64,000 nucleotides of DNA, from the NCBI GenBank assembly GCA_016124195.1, contig WGOE01000001.1, positions 300,872 to 364,871 of the forward strand. The letters are read 5' to 3'. The notes under the pieces were generated by a model. It saw only the letters and a program-made list of their open reading frames with translations, ran no database searches and was not told the DNA's origin. This DNA comes from a bacterium. Its GTDB lineage: Bacteria > Pseudomonadota > Alphaproteobacteria > Rhodobacterales > Rhodobacteraceae. The position numbers and the translations under genes were made by a program. Positions 18,913-28,006 of this stretch are shown in pieces (within the stretch, counting starts at the first letter, position 1; every line of letters begins with the position of its first letter).

Positions 18913-19335
18913 TCACAGCCCGAAGCTGACATGCCCCTTGTCGTCAATCGCCCAGGCCGGGTTCCAGGCAATCTCCCAGGAATGGCCATCGGGATCGGCG
19001 ACATAACCGCGATAACCGCCATGGGGCGGCGCACTTGCCGCGCGGGTAACAGTGCCGCCGGCTTGCACCAGCCTGTCCATGACCGGCTGCACATCCGATC
19101 TGGCCGGGACATTGTGCGCCATGGCAAAGGCGCCGCTGGTGCCGGCCCGACGCAGACCCGTCTCCGCTTCCAACGCCGAGGCCAGCCAGAGGCCAAGCAC
19201 AAAGCCGTTCATCTGAAAGAAGACGATCTCGTCATTGGCAAAGACAGCTGTCCAGCCAAAGCCCTGTTCGTAGAACCGGCGCGCGCGGCCAAGGTCGGCG
19301 ATGCCCAGCGTGATGACAGAAACTTGTTGCTGCAT
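18913..19335 (-). CDS. VOC/glyoxalase family protein
   Basis: This 140-residue protein has two beta-alpha-beta-beta-beta units of the vicinal oxygen chelate fold: ITLGIADLGRARRFYEQGFGW at the start and YVADPDGHSWEIAWNP near the end. The conserved DPDGHxWE segment is typical of the DUF-like glyoxalase group of unknown substrate. The ATG at 19335 has an AAAGG ribosome site six bases upstream; an alternative GTG lies three codons earlier. It lies just upstream of the dehalogenase-like gene on the same strand (94-bp gap), so the two may share a transcript. Confidence 0.8.
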   Translation of the reverse strand: MQQQVSVITLGIADLGRARRFYEQGFGWTAVFANDEIVFFQMNGFVLGLWLASALEAETGLRRAGTSGAFAMAHNVPARSDVQPVMDRLVQAGGTVTRAASAPPHGGYRGYVADPDGHSWEIAWNPAWAIDDKGHVSFGL

Positions 19336-19563
19336 GGAACACACCTTTGGGCGCCGGGTTTCTTGGTCCGGCCGCCGTTTGCGGCCTGAAGCCTAGGCTG
19401 CTCGGCACCGGCCGGCAAGCCCCGGGGCGACCCGGATGCGAGCGCTTGCCTTGGTCTGCCCGGCAAAGGGCGATCACAGGCGTTATCCCAAAGGCCGGCC
19501 TTACAATCTTGTGCCGCTCGGCTATTCTTCCGCGGGATCGGACCCGTCCAGAAAGGCCCCGCC

Positions 19564-20700
19564 ATGACCGCTTCAACCGTCCACGGTTTCACCGACCCGC
19601 GCTTTGCCGCCTTGCGCCACCTGATGGCAGAGTTTCTGGCCGAAGGTGTCGAGACGGGTGGCGCTGTCGCTGTGTCGGTCAACGGCAGGTTGGTGGCCGA
19701 TCTTTGGGGCGGCCATGCCGATGCGGCAGGGCACAGGCCCTGGCAGCGCGACACGCTGGTCAATGTCTGGTCGGTCACGAAAGGGATCTCGGCCCTGGCG
19801 CTGGCCATCCTGGCCGACCGGGGCAAGCTGGATTACCGCAAGCCGGTTGCCCGCTACTGGCCCGAATTCGCGGCGAACGGCAAAGAGGCCATCACGCTCG
19901 ACACCGCGCTGTCGCATCAGGCCGGGCTCAACGGGCTGTCGGTGCCGATGGACATGGCCGGGCTCTGCGCCGGTGCGCCCTATGCCCGCGCCGTGGCCGA
20001 GATGGCCCCCCTGTGGCAGCCGGGCAGCCGCTGCGTCTATCACTCCATCACCATGGGCACCCTGATGGCCGAGCCCCTGCGCCGGATCGACGGGCGCAGC
20101 ATCGGCCGCTTTGTGGCGGAAGAGATCGCCGGTCCGCTTGGCGTGCCCTTCCACATCGGCCTGCCCGAAGACGAAGAACCGATGGTGGCCGAACTGAGCG
20201 CCGATCAGGCCGTCTTCGACGCAATGCAGGAGACGCTGGACAGCCCCTATCCTCAGGCCGGCCTGAACCCCGAGGTGCCGCCCCTCGCCCCCAACGCCCG
20301 CGCCTGGCGTGCCGCCGAGATTCCCGGCGCCAACGGCCAGTCCCATGCGCGGGCCCTGGCGATGATCTATGGCGATCTGGTGGCCGAACGGTCGCGGCTC
20401 ATCTCTGCCGCGGGGCTGGACGAGGCGCTGCGGATGCGGTTTGACGGTGTCGACGCCGGCGGGCCTGTCATCTATGGCGCGGGCTTCCGGCTGAACGAGG
20501 CCGACTATGGCCGGCGCGGGCCCAAGACGACCTTCGGCCACCCCGGCTGGGGCGGTTCGATCGCCTTCGCCGACCCCGAAGCCCGGATGGGGTTTGCCTT
20601 TGTCACGGCCCGGATGCGCAATTTCGGCGCGGTGATCGACCCGCGCCGCAAACGGCTGATCGACGCGGCCTATGACGCGCTTGGCCGGGCCGGCGGCTGA
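19564..20700 (+). CDS. Serine hydrolase, class C beta-lactamase/esterase fold (EstB-like)
   Basis: This 378-residue protein has no signal peptide and is probably cytoplasmic. The SxxK nucleophile motif is SVTK near residue 77, a YHS triad stands in the YxN/YxS position near 159, and the third motif region reads HPGWGG near 322. Family VIII esterases and D-aminopeptidases share this layout; without export a role in antibiotic resistance is unlikely. It is a single gene, convergent with the ArsB-like permease, four bases apart. Confidence 0.82.
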   Translation: MTASTVHGFTDPRFAALRHLMAEFLAEGVETGGAVAVSVNGRLVADLWGGHADAAGHRPWQRDTLVNVWSVTKGISALALAILADRGKLDYRKPVARYWPEFAANGKEAITLDTALSHQAGLNGLSVPMDMAGLCAGAPYARAVAEMAPLWQPGSRCVYHSITMGTLMAEPLRRIDGRSIGRFVAEEIAGPLGVPFHIGLPEDEEPMVAELSADQAVFDAMQETLDSPYPQAGLNPEVPPLAPNARAWRAAEIPGANGQSHARALAMIYGDLVAERSRLISAAGLDEALRMRFDGVDAGGPVIYGAGFRLNEADYGRRGPKTTFGHPGWGGSIAFADPEARMGFAFVTARMRNFGAVIDPRRKRLIDAAYDALGRAGG

Positions 20701-20704
20701 GCGC

Positions 20705-21961
20705 TCAGCCCGCACCCCGCATCAGGGCAAAGCTGGCCAGCGCCACGATCAGCGCCGGCGGCATCACGCAGAAACCGATGCGCAGGAATTGCCCGGCCGA
20801 CACATGCAGGTTTTCCCGGCGCAGGGCGACCAGCCACAGGATCGTGGCCAGCGAGCCCGTGACGCTCAGGTTGGGCCCCAGATCGACCCCGATCAGCATG
20901 GCGCCCACGATATGCGGCGGCAGGTCGCCCGCCCGCGCGGCCGTCGCCGCAACCAACCCGACCGGCAAATTGTTGATCAGGTTCGACGCCACGGCAAACA
21001 GCCCCCCGATCCCGCCCGCGGCCAGATCCGGCGCGACCTGCGCCCAATGCCGCAGTGGTGCTATGGCCGCATCGGGCAGGCCGGTGGCGAAAACCGCCGC
21101 GACCAGCACGAACAGCCCGGCCACCAGCGGCAGCACCCCCCACGACACCTCGGCCAGCAAGGGCAGGGGCGAACGCCGGGTCAGGCCTGTCACCAGAAGC
21201 AGGACGCAAAGCCCGGCAACCAGCGTCGGCAGCCCCAGCGGCAGGCCAAGCGCCGAGGCCGCCATCAACACGACCCCGGTCGCCACGATGCCGAAGGCCG
21301 AGGCCTTGGCGGCAGGCTCCAGTTCTGGCAGGGCGACACGCTCGGGCCGGCCCTCGGCAATCTGGCGCCGCAGCACCAGGCGCAGCATCGCATAGGTCAT
21401 CAGGATCGCCGCCACCGAAGGCACCAGGAACATCGCCAGCCAGGCGCCCAGCGGCGGCATCGCGGACGCATAGATCACCAGGTTGGCCGGGTTCGAGATG
21501 GGCAGAACGAAGCTCGCCGCGTTGGCGATCATGGCGCAGGCGAAGAGATAGGGCAAAGGCTCGACCTTGGCGGCGCGGGCGGTGGCGTAGACGGCGGGCG
21601 TCAGCACCACGGCGGTCGCGTCGTTGGACAGAAACACTGTGACCAGAACGCCGATGCCATAGACGATCAGGAACAGCCGCGAGGCCGAGCCGCCGGCCGA
21701 ACGCGCGGCCCAGGCGGCAAGATAGGTGAACAGCCCCTCGCGCCGGGCCACCTCGGCCAAAAGCATCATGCCGATCAGGAATAGATAAACGTCCCGCCCA
21801 TCGGCCACGGCGCGCAGGGCTGCCCGCCATCCGATGAGACCGCTTGCCACCGCCAGAAGCGCTCCGGTCGTGGCAAAGGCATATTCCGGCAGACGAAACG
21901 GCCGGAAGATCACCCCCAGCACCGTCAGCAGGGCCACAAGGATCACGATCTCGCTGGACAT
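20705..21961 (-). CDS. ArsB/NhaD-type (SLC13-like) permease
   Basis: This 418-residue integral membrane protein has about eleven hydrophobic segments. Two re-entrant motifs typical of the ion-transporter superfamily are visible: FLSNDATAVVLTPAVYA and, in the second half, ASNLINNLPVGL. ArsB-like anion or sodium-coupled transport is likely, but the substrate cannot be read from the sequence, and no arsR or arsC is nearby. Earlier in-frame starts exist at 21973 and 21982; the ATG at 21961 has a GAGG site and is preferred. Confidence 0.82.
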   Translation of the reverse strand: MSSEIVILVALLTVLGVIFRPFRLPEYAFATTGALLAVASGLIGWRAALRAVADGRDVYLFLIGMMLLAEVARREGLFTYLAAWAARSAGGSASRLFLIVYGIGVLVTVFLSNDATAVVLTPAVYATARAAKVEPLPYLFACAMIANAASFVLPISNPANLVIYASAMPPLGAWLAMFLVPSVAAILMTYAMLRLVLRRQIAEGRPERVALPELEPAAKASAFGIVATGVVLMAASALGLPLGLPTLVAGLCVLLLVTGLTRRSPLPLLAEVSWGVLPLVAGLFVLVAAVFATGLPDAAIAPLRHWAQVAPDLAAGGIGGLFAVASNLINNLPVGLVAATAARAGDLPPHIVGAMLIGVDLGPNLSVTGSLATILWLVALRRENLHVSAGQFLRIGFCVMPPALIVALASFALMRGAG

Positions 21962-22120
21962 CGGCCGCCTCATCCGGGGCACCGCGCCCCTTCTGACGGA
22001 GTGTCATGCACTGTGCCCGCCGGGCTCGCAAGACGCGATCAGCCGGGTCTTGCGTTCGATGCCAGTGATCGCGTGGCCACCCGACTTGCACCGATGGCCA
22101 GGGCTAGGCCAAGATTATGC

Positions 22121-22136
22121 TTGCATACGTATTCTA
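22121..22136. promoter_or_regulatory. Putative LacI-family operator (copy 1)
   Basis: TTGCATACGTATTCTA is an imperfect 16-bp palindrome with a central CG step, 6 of 8 positions symmetric. It lies 94 bp before the tandem NTF2-fold gene and resembles the copies at 23501, 31901 and 32072. A central CG is normal for LacI-family operators. It is the weakest of the four copies. Confidence 0.5.
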
Positions 22137-22229
22137 TCGCGGTCAGTTCTATCGGCGTCACGTTACACTTGGAGCCGGGTCGCGATTGAGTCGCCGCCCG
22201 CAGCGCGCAACATCAGGCAGGAGAAGGCC

Positions 22230-23393
22230 ATGGCAGACAAGATCGAAGGCGCAAAGGCGGCAGGGGGATCGGCGCCAGCCCAGACGGCGCAGGTGATGCA
22301 GGTGGAACGCCACGACTTCCCCGATCTTGTTCCGGAAAACGGCAAGCGCACCCAGCCGATGCGCGGCTTCGATGCGGTCTATACCGATATCGTGGATTAC
22401 ATCGTGCGCTGCACCCACAAGATCTGGGACGAACGCGACATCGGCCTGATCTACAGCCACTACACGCACAACTGCGTGCTTTATGGCACCACCGGCACGC
22501 TTTACACCCGCGAAGAGGTGGTGCGCGACACGATCCAGCGCCTGGTTTCCTTCCCCGAACGGCGCGGCATGGCCACGCAGGTGATCTGGAAGGGCAACGA
22601 GGATGACGGGTTCTACACCTCGCATCTTGTCACCGGCACCGGGCGGCACACGCAGAACGGCCACCTTGGCGCGCCCACCGGCCGCATGTTCACCTCGCGC
22701 ACGGTGGCTGACTGCATGATCTATGAAAACAAGATCTACCGCGAATGGGTGGTCGCCGACACCACGGCCATCCTGCAGCAACTGGGGATCGACGTGCAGG
22801 CCTATGCCGACAGAATAGCCCGGGCGAGCTTCGACAAAGGCCTTGTTTCACTGGATATTGGCGAGAATCGCCACATGATCGGGCAATATCCGCCCGAGGC
22901 CGAGGCGGACGTCTCGCTCGCCTCGACCGAGACGGAACGCCATACCCTGCGCTGGATGCACGATGTCTATAACCGCAAGATGCTGGGCACGATCGCCCGG
23001 GTCTGCGCGCCGACCGTGCAGTATCACGGGCCGCTGATGGCGGAACTTTACGGCGTGGCCTCGGTCATCCATCAGACGCTTGGACTGATCGGATCGCTGC
23101 CCGACGCGGCCTTTACCCCGCAGCACATCTGTTCGAACCCCTGCGAAGAAGGCGGCGAAAAGGTCGCTGTGCGCTGGATCATGGAGGGGCATCATCTGGG
23201 CTACGGCATCCTGAACCATCTGGGCGCGCCGACCGGCAAGCGGGTGCAGATCATGGGGATCAGCCATTTCCACTACAAGGACGGCAAGATCGTGGACGAA
23301 TGGCGCACCTTCGACGAGGCCTCGCTGCTGGTTCAGGTAAAGTTGGCGCAGATGGCCGACGTCAAGGCCGCCGCCCTGAAAGCCCCGGTCTGA
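22230..23393 (+). CDS. Tandem SnoaL/NTF2-like domain protein, function unknown
   Basis: This 387-residue soluble protein has two NTF2-fold (SnoaL-like) domains: about 45-185 and 235-375. Each ends in a strand of the type HFHYKDGKIVDEWRTFDE or ENKIYREWVVADTT, and each has the conical-barrel layout used by small isomerases, dehydratases and cyclases. The first 40 residues are low in structure and rich in A, G and Q. A GGAGAAGG ribosome site fixes the ATG at 22230, although the frame is open back to 21834. The upstream operator copy and downstream terminator make it a one-gene unit, probably with the LacI-regulated module. The reaction is unknown. Confidence 0.75.
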   Translation: MADKIEGAKAAGGSAPAQTAQVMQVERHDFPDLVPENGKRTQPMRGFDAVYTDIVDYIVRCTHKIWDERDIGLIYSHYTHNCVLYGTTGTLYTREEVVRDTIQRLVSFPERRGMATQVIWKGNEDDGFYTSHLVTGTGRHTQNGHLGAPTGRMFTSRTVADCMIYENKIYREWVVADTTAILQQLGIDVQAYADRIARASFDKGLVSLDIGENRHMIGQYPPEAEADVSLASTETERHTLRWMHDVYNRKMLGTIARVCAPTVQYHGPLMAELYGVASVIHQTLGLIGSLPDAAFTPQHICSNPCEEGGEKVAVRWIMEGHHLGYGILNHLGAPTGKRVQIMGISHFHYKDGKIVDEWRTFDEASLLVQVKLAQMADVKAAALKAPV

Positions 23394-23416
23394 CCACGAC
23401 CCCTGCCACCTGTGAC

Positions 23417-23448
23417 CCGGCCCGCCCTGATGCGGGCCGGTTTCATTT
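23417..23448 (+). terminator. Intrinsic terminator after the NTF2-like gene
   Basis: CCGGCCCGC at 23417-23425 pairs perfectly with GCGGGCCGG at 23432-23440 around a 6-nt loop and is followed by TTTCATTT. It lies 24 bp after the stop and separates this gene from the ABC operon. Confidence 0.75.
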
Positions 23449-23500
23449 CGGGCCCTTCCCCGCCCGCGCGCAAAAGCGACAAGGCTGCTGCACTTAATAT

Positions 23501-23516
23501 TTGCAATCGTATGCAA
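23501..23516. promoter_or_regulatory. Putative LacI-family operator (copy 2)
   Basis: TTGCAATCGTATGCAA is a near-perfect palindrome (TTGCA/TGCAA arms around a central CG), 109 bp before the sugar ABC binding-protein gene and next to an AT-rich stretch that could be a promoter. It is the best copy of the four and the likely target of the LacI-family protein encoded at 28007. Confidence 0.65.
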
Positions 23517-23624
23517 AGAGTGTTTAGCTTCCGCTGCGGAATGGGTCTTGCCGAGTCCGCGCCGAAACCGTCCGAAGGGGCGGAACCCGAAAAAGCGCTG
23601 CCATCACCAACACAGGGGTGCGAG

Positions 23625-24881
23625 ATGAACATGAAATTGACGAAGGCTGTCGCCGCTGGCGCAGTCAGTTTTGCGGCCCTGATCGCGGGCGGCGGAGCGG
23701 CCTTGGCGGATTGCGGCATTCAGGGCGCGGGATCGGTCCGCATCCTGTCGAACGACTTCGAGGCCCTGCGCGTGGTGAACGCCGCCGCGGCCGAATGCGC
23801 GAACGACAAGGTCAAGGTGACCTCGAACGCCACGGCGGAACACAAGAACATCCAGGGCCCGGCTCTGACCGCCAATCCGGCCGAATATACCGTGGCGATG
23901 GTGGCCAACAACTCGATCGTGCCCCTGCTGAATGACGGGCTGATCCGGCCGCTGGACGATCTGGTGGCGAAATACGGCGCCGATCTGCAGCCGAACCAGT
24001 TGATCAAGATCGACGGCAAGGTCATGGCGATTGCCTTCATGGGCAACGGCCAGCATCTGTTCTACCGCAAGGACATTCTGGCCAAAGCCGGGCTCGACGT
24101 GCCGAAATCCTACGAAGATGTTCTGGCCGACGCCAAGATCATCAAGGACAAGGGGCTGATGGAATATCCTCTGGCCGCCTCTGACAAGCCGGGCTGGGAC
24201 CTCGCGGCGGAATTCGTGAACATGTATCTGGGTACCGGGGCCGAGTTCTTTGCTCCCGGCTCGGCCGAACTGGCCATCGACAACGACAATGGCCGCAAGG
24301 TTCTGGAAACCATGCGCGCGATGACCAAGTTCATGAATCCCGATTACCTGACCTATGACGCGAATGAGCTGAGCAAGATCTGGGACGCCGGCAACGTCGC
24401 CTTGATGAACCAGTGGGGATCGCTGGCCGGTGCCGCCATCGACCCGGTCAAGGCCAACAAGGACGTCGCGGCCAACACCGGCTTTGCCGCGGCGCCGACC
24501 ATCAGCGGCGGCTCCATCCCGGCGGCGGCCCTGTGGTGGGACGGCTTCTCGATCGCCAAGAACATCTCGGACGACGATGCCGCCGCCTCGTTCCAGGCCA
24601 TGGTCCATGCGATCAGCCCGGCCACCGTGGCGGCCCATTCCGAGGTGGCAACCTGGCTGGTCAAGGGCTATGTCCCCGGTCCGGCAGCGATCGGCGTGAT
24701 GGGCAATGCCACGGGCGGGGCCAAGCCCTATCCGATGCAGCCCTACATGGGTCTGTTGCACACGGCCCTGTCCAGCGGCCTCGCCGATTTCATCGCCGGC
24801 AAGGAAGATGCCGATCAGGCGCTGAAGGATGTGAAGGCAAGCTACGACGCCTCGGCCAAAGAGGGCGGCTTCCTGAAATAG
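23625..24881 (+). CDS. Sugar-type ABC transporter substrate-binding protein (family 1)
   Basis: This 418-residue periplasmic protein has a Sec signal peptide cleaved near residue 28 (ALA-DC). The mature fold is that of SBP family 1 (MalE/UgpB-like), with NGQHLFYRKDILAKAGLDVP near residue 140, a typical hinge segment. The ligand is unknown; the neighbouring enzymes suggest a polyol, sugar acid or an amide. ATG 23625 is used; ATG 23631 is an alternative two codons on. It leads a four-gene importer operon. Confidence 0.88.
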   Translation: MNMKLTKAVAAGAVSFAALIAGGGAALADCGIQGAGSVRILSNDFEALRVVNAAAAECANDKVKVTSNATAEHKNIQGPALTANPAEYTVAMVANNSIVPLLNDGLIRPLDDLVAKYGADLQPNQLIKIDGKVMAIAFMGNGQHLFYRKDILAKAGLDVPKSYEDVLADAKIIKDKGLMEYPLAASDKPGWDLAAEFVNMYLGTGAEFFAPGSAELAIDNDNGRKVLETMRAMTKFMNPDYLTYDANELSKIWDAGNVALMNQWGSLAGAAIDPVKANKDVAANTGFAAAPTISGGSIPAAALWWDGFSIAKNISDDDAAASFQAMVHAISPATVAAHSEVATWLVKGYVPGPAAIGVMGNATGGAKPYPMQPYMGLLHTALSSGLADFIAGKEDADQALKDVKASYDASAKEGGFLK

Positions 24882-24892
24882 ACTCGCCTCAT

Positions 24893-24916
24893 GCCCGGCC
24901 GCTCTGGTGGCCGGGC
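24893..24916 (+). promoter_or_regulatory. Intercistronic hairpin after the binding-protein gene
   Basis: GCCCGGCC at 24893-24900 pairs perfectly with GGCCGGGC at 24909-24916 around an 8-nt loop, followed by TCCCTTTCAT. It lies 12 bp after the binding-protein stop and 73 bp before the first permease, a position that would favour excess binding protein by mRNA protection or partial termination. Confidence 0.65.
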
Positions 24917-24988
24917 TCCCTTTCATGCGACCCCCGGATCGGCCGCAAGGTGCAGGTCCCCCGGCCCTCCTGACAGTGGATCGCCCCG

Positions 24989-26023
24989 ATGCCGCATCGC
25001 ACCTTTGCCGCCTTCATCTTTCCTTCCATCCTTGCGATGCTGCTCTTCATCACCCTGCCGATCTTTTCGGTCATGGTGCAGTCGATGTTCATCGAACACC
25101 CGGCCGTGCTGACCACGGTGGAGAACTGCGGCCCCTTCGGCGGCTGCACCACGGAAACCAAGGTCGATACCGTGGCCATGGCCAAGCTGAAGGCCGAGGC
25201 TCCGATGGGCCAATTCGCCGGGCTCGCCAACTATCTCAACCACAACCACCTGGCCATCGACGACCTGCGCGAGATTTTCGGCACCAAATCGGGCTTTGCC
25301 GAAAAAGTCTCGAGTCTGATGAACCTGCCCTTCTACCGGGCGCTGGCCTTCACACTGACCTATTGTTTTGTCGTGACACCGCTGGCGATGGCGCTGGGGT
25401 TCTGCATTGCGCTGGCCGTCAACACGCTGCCACGGCTGATGAAGGGGCCGGCGATTTTCGTCTCGATCCTGCCGATGATCATCACGCCGCTGGTCGGCTC
25501 GCTGATCCTGTCGTGGATGTTCAACCCCGAGGGCATTTTCGGCGCCACGCTGCAATGGCTGGCCAATGACCCCAAGCTGTCGCTTCGCGCCTCGCCCGTG
25601 CTGACCTGGATCGTGATCCTGACCTATGGCGTCTGGACCAACGGCCCGTTTTCCTTTGTGGTCTTTTACGCCGGCTTGCAGACCGTGCCGATGGACACGC
25701 TGGAATCGGCGCGGATCGACGGCGCCACCCGCTGGCAAGCCACCCGTTTCGTGATCATCCCGCATCTGATGCCGCTGGCGACCTTTGTGGCGCTGGTGCA
25801 GTTGATGGACAATTTCCGCGTCTTTGAACCCATCGTGGGCTTTTCGGCGCAGGCCAATGCCACCTCGCTCAGTTGGATGGTCTACAACGACCTTGTCAGC
25901 CAGGACGCCCAGCAATTCGGCTCTGCCGCGGCCACTTCGGTCATGACGATCATCGGCGTGCTGATCCTCTTGACGCCGGTGCTGATCCGCACCTGGCGCG
26001 ATTTCAACCGGAAGGTGGCCTAG
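24989..26023 (+). CDS. Sugar-type ABC transporter permease 1 (MalF-like)
   Basis: This 344-residue membrane protein has six hydrophobic segments and a large polar periplasmic loop (about residues 40-110, with three Cys residues) between helices 1 and 2. The coupling loop reads ESARIDGATRWQATRFVIIP near residue 232, the EAA motif of CUT1 permeases. Its stop directly abuts the next ATG. Confidence 0.9.
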   Translation: MPHRTFAAFIFPSILAMLLFITLPIFSVMVQSMFIEHPAVLTTVENCGPFGGCTTETKVDTVAMAKLKAEAPMGQFAGLANYLNHNHLAIDDLREIFGTKSGFAEKVSSLMNLPFYRALAFTLTYCFVVTPLAMALGFCIALAVNTLPRLMKGPAIFVSILPMIITPLVGSLILSWMFNPEGIFGATLQWLANDPKLSLRASPVLTWIVILTYGVWTNGPFSFVVFYAGLQTVPMDTLESARIDGATRWQATRFVIIPHLMPLATFVALVQLMDNFRVFEPIVGFSAQANATSLSWMVYNDLVSQDAQQFGSAAATSVMTIIGVLILLTPVLIRTWRDFNRKVA

Positions 26024-26893
26024 ATGCGCCGTCAACCTGCGGGCCTGCGGACCCTGACCACCGCCTTCCTGACAATCTGGCTGATCGCCGCCGTGTTTCC
26101 CTTTGCCTGGACGGTCTGGGGCAGCTTCAAGGTCGAGGCCGATTTCTTCTCGCGGCAGACCTGGTGGTACGCCATCGAGGGCCTGCGCACGACGCAAGAA
26201 ACCGGCGGGCCCTTCACCCTGGGCGGCTATGAGGGCGCCTGGATCAAGAACGAATTCTGGAAGCCGGTGATCAACACGCTGATCGTGACCCTTTCAGTCA
26301 CCGGCATTTCGCTGATGGTGGGCACCCTGGGCGGCTATGCACTGGCAAGGTCGGGGCACCGCTATGCCTTCTGGGTGCTGATCGCAGCACTGGTCTTCCG
26401 CGCGATGCCGCATATCACGCTGGTGTCGGGCTATCTGCTGCCGTTCTTTCAGCTCAACATCTGGGGCTTCCTGCCGACCACCATCATCGTGCTGGTCGCC
26501 ATCAACCAGCCCTTCACCCTGTGGATGCTGCACAGCTTTTTCCTGTCGATCCCGAAGGACCTGGACGAAAGCGCGCTGGTCGATGGCTGCACCCGGTTTC
26601 AGGCCTTCCGCATGGTCATCATCCCGGTGATGTGGCCGGGCGTCATCACCACGGGCCTGTTCAGCTTTCTGCTGGGCTACAACGACTTTGCCGTGACCTC
26701 GATGCTGCTGCGGCAGGAAAACCAGACCATGATCCCCAAGATCGCCTCGTTCCTCGGGTCGATCCAGAACGAGGGCAACGTCATGTTCGCGGTCGCCGCC
26801 GTCGTGTCGGCCACGGTGCCGCTGTTCATCCTCGTCCTGTTCTTCCAACGCCAAATCGTCTCCGGCCTGACCGCCGGCGCTGTGAAAGGGTAA
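26024..26893 (+). CDS. Sugar-type ABC transporter permease 2 (MalG-like)
   Basis: This 289-residue permease begins on the base after the preceding stop. An N-terminal helix, a short periplasmic region containing YEGAWIKNEFWKPVINT, and five further helices are seen. The EAA loop is ESALVDGCTRFQAFRMVIIP near residue 185. It should pair with the 24989 product. Confidence 0.9.
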   Translation: MRRQPAGLRTLTTAFLTIWLIAAVFPFAWTVWGSFKVEADFFSRQTWWYAIEGLRTTQETGGPFTLGGYEGAWIKNEFWKPVINTLIVTLSVTGISLMVGTLGGYALARSGHRYAFWVLIAALVFRAMPHITLVSGYLLPFFQLNIWGFLPTTIIVLVAINQPFTLWMLHSFFLSIPKDLDESALVDGCTRFQAFRMVIIPVMWPGVITTGLFSFLLGYNDFAVTSMLLRQENQTMIPKIASFLGSIQNEGNVMFAVAAVVSATVPLFILVLFFQRQIVSGLTAGAVKG

Positions 26894-26896
26894 GTC

Positions 26897-27946
26897 ATGG
26901 CGCAGATCCGCCTTGTGAATGTCAGCAAACGCTGGGGCGCCTATGTCGGCGTCAACCGCTTCAACCTCGAGATCGCGGATGCCGAGTTCCTCGTGCTGCT
27001 GGGCCCGTCCGGCTGCGGCAAGACCACGACGATGCGGATGATCGCCGGGCTGGAAGAGCCGTCCGAGGGCGAGATCTGGATCGGCGACCGCATGGTCAAC
27101 GCGCTGGAGCCGAAGGACCGTGACATCTCGATGGTGTTTCAAAGTTATGGGCTTTATCCCAACCTGACGGTTTACGAGAATATCCGCTTCCCGCTGCGGG
27201 TGCGTGGCGTGCCGAAAGGCGAACACCATGAAAGGGTGATGCGCGCCTCTGACATGGTGGAACTTGGCCCCTTCCTCGACCGGCGTCCGGCGGCACTCTC
27301 GGGCGGGCAGCGGCAGCGGGTGGCGCTGGCGCGCGCCATCGTGCGGGAACCCAACGCCTTTCTGATGGACGAACCGCTTTCGAACCTTGACGCCAAGCTG
27401 CGCGTGTCGACCCGGGCGCAGATCAAGAACCTGCACCACACGCTGAAGACCACCACGATCTATGTGACCCACGACCAGATCGAGGCGATGACCCTGGCCG
27501 ACCGAGTGGTGGTCATGAACCACGGTCTGGTCCAGCAAGTGGGCTCTCCGACCGAGATCTACGACCGCCCCGCCAATACTTTCGTGGCCAGCTTCATCGG
27601 CTCTCCGGCGATGAACCTGATTGCGGGGCAGGTTTCGGGCGGCGTGTTCCGGGCCGAGGGGATGCAGGTTGCCGGCGTGACCGCGCCCGACGGGCCGATC
27701 ATCCTGGGCTTTCGCGCCGAGGATGCCAGCGTCGCAGAAGCCGAGGCGGAAATCGCGGCGCCGGTCTATTCGATGGAGCTTTTGGGCGATGCCACACTGG
27801 TCTCTGTCCGCATCGGCGAGGCCCTGGTCGCGGTGCGCGCGCCAAAGGAATTCCGCATCGCAATAGGGGCCATGATCCACATCCGCATCCCGGCGGCCTC
27901 GATCCATCTTTTCGACCACGCCTCCGGCCTGCGGCGTGGCGCATGA
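26897..27946 (+). CDS. Sugar-type ABC transporter ATPase (MalK/UgpC-like)
   Basis: This 349-residue ATPase has all motifs intact: Walker A GPSGCGKTT, signature LSGGQRQRV, Walker B FLMDEP, and YVTHDQIEAM. A C-terminal TOBE/OB-like regulatory domain (about 240-345) is present, as in MalK. It completes the importer encoded from 23625 and is followed by the LacI-family regulator after 60 bp. Confidence 0.9.
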   Translation: MAQIRLVNVSKRWGAYVGVNRFNLEIADAEFLVLLGPSGCGKTTTMRMIAGLEEPSEGEIWIGDRMVNALEPKDRDISMVFQSYGLYPNLTVYENIRFPLRVRGVPKGEHHERVMRASDMVELGPFLDRRPAALSGGQRQRVALARAIVREPNAFLMDEPLSNLDAKLRVSTRAQIKNLHHTLKTTTIYVTHDQIEAMTLADRVVVMNHGLVQQVGSPTEIYDRPANTFVASFIGSPAMNLIAGQVSGGVFRAEGMQVAGVTAPDGPIILGFRAEDASVAEAEAEIAAPVYSMELLGDATLVSVRIGEALVAVRAPKEFRIAIGAMIHIRIPAASIHLFDHASGLRRGA

Positions 27947-28006
27947 CGGGCTTGCCCCCCTCACCGGCTTTGACGCAAACTGCGCCCGCTTGGGGGGAGA
28001 GCAGCT

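Noticed and set aside
17919..19202. 427-residue version of the dehalogenase-like protein
   Set aside because: The N-terminal 128 residues run antisense-like across the VOC gene; the family N-terminus starts at the ATG at 18818.
21834..22229. N-terminal extension of the NTF2-like protein
   Set aside because: It would overlap the ArsB-like gene start and the operator; a good ribosome site precedes ATG 22230.
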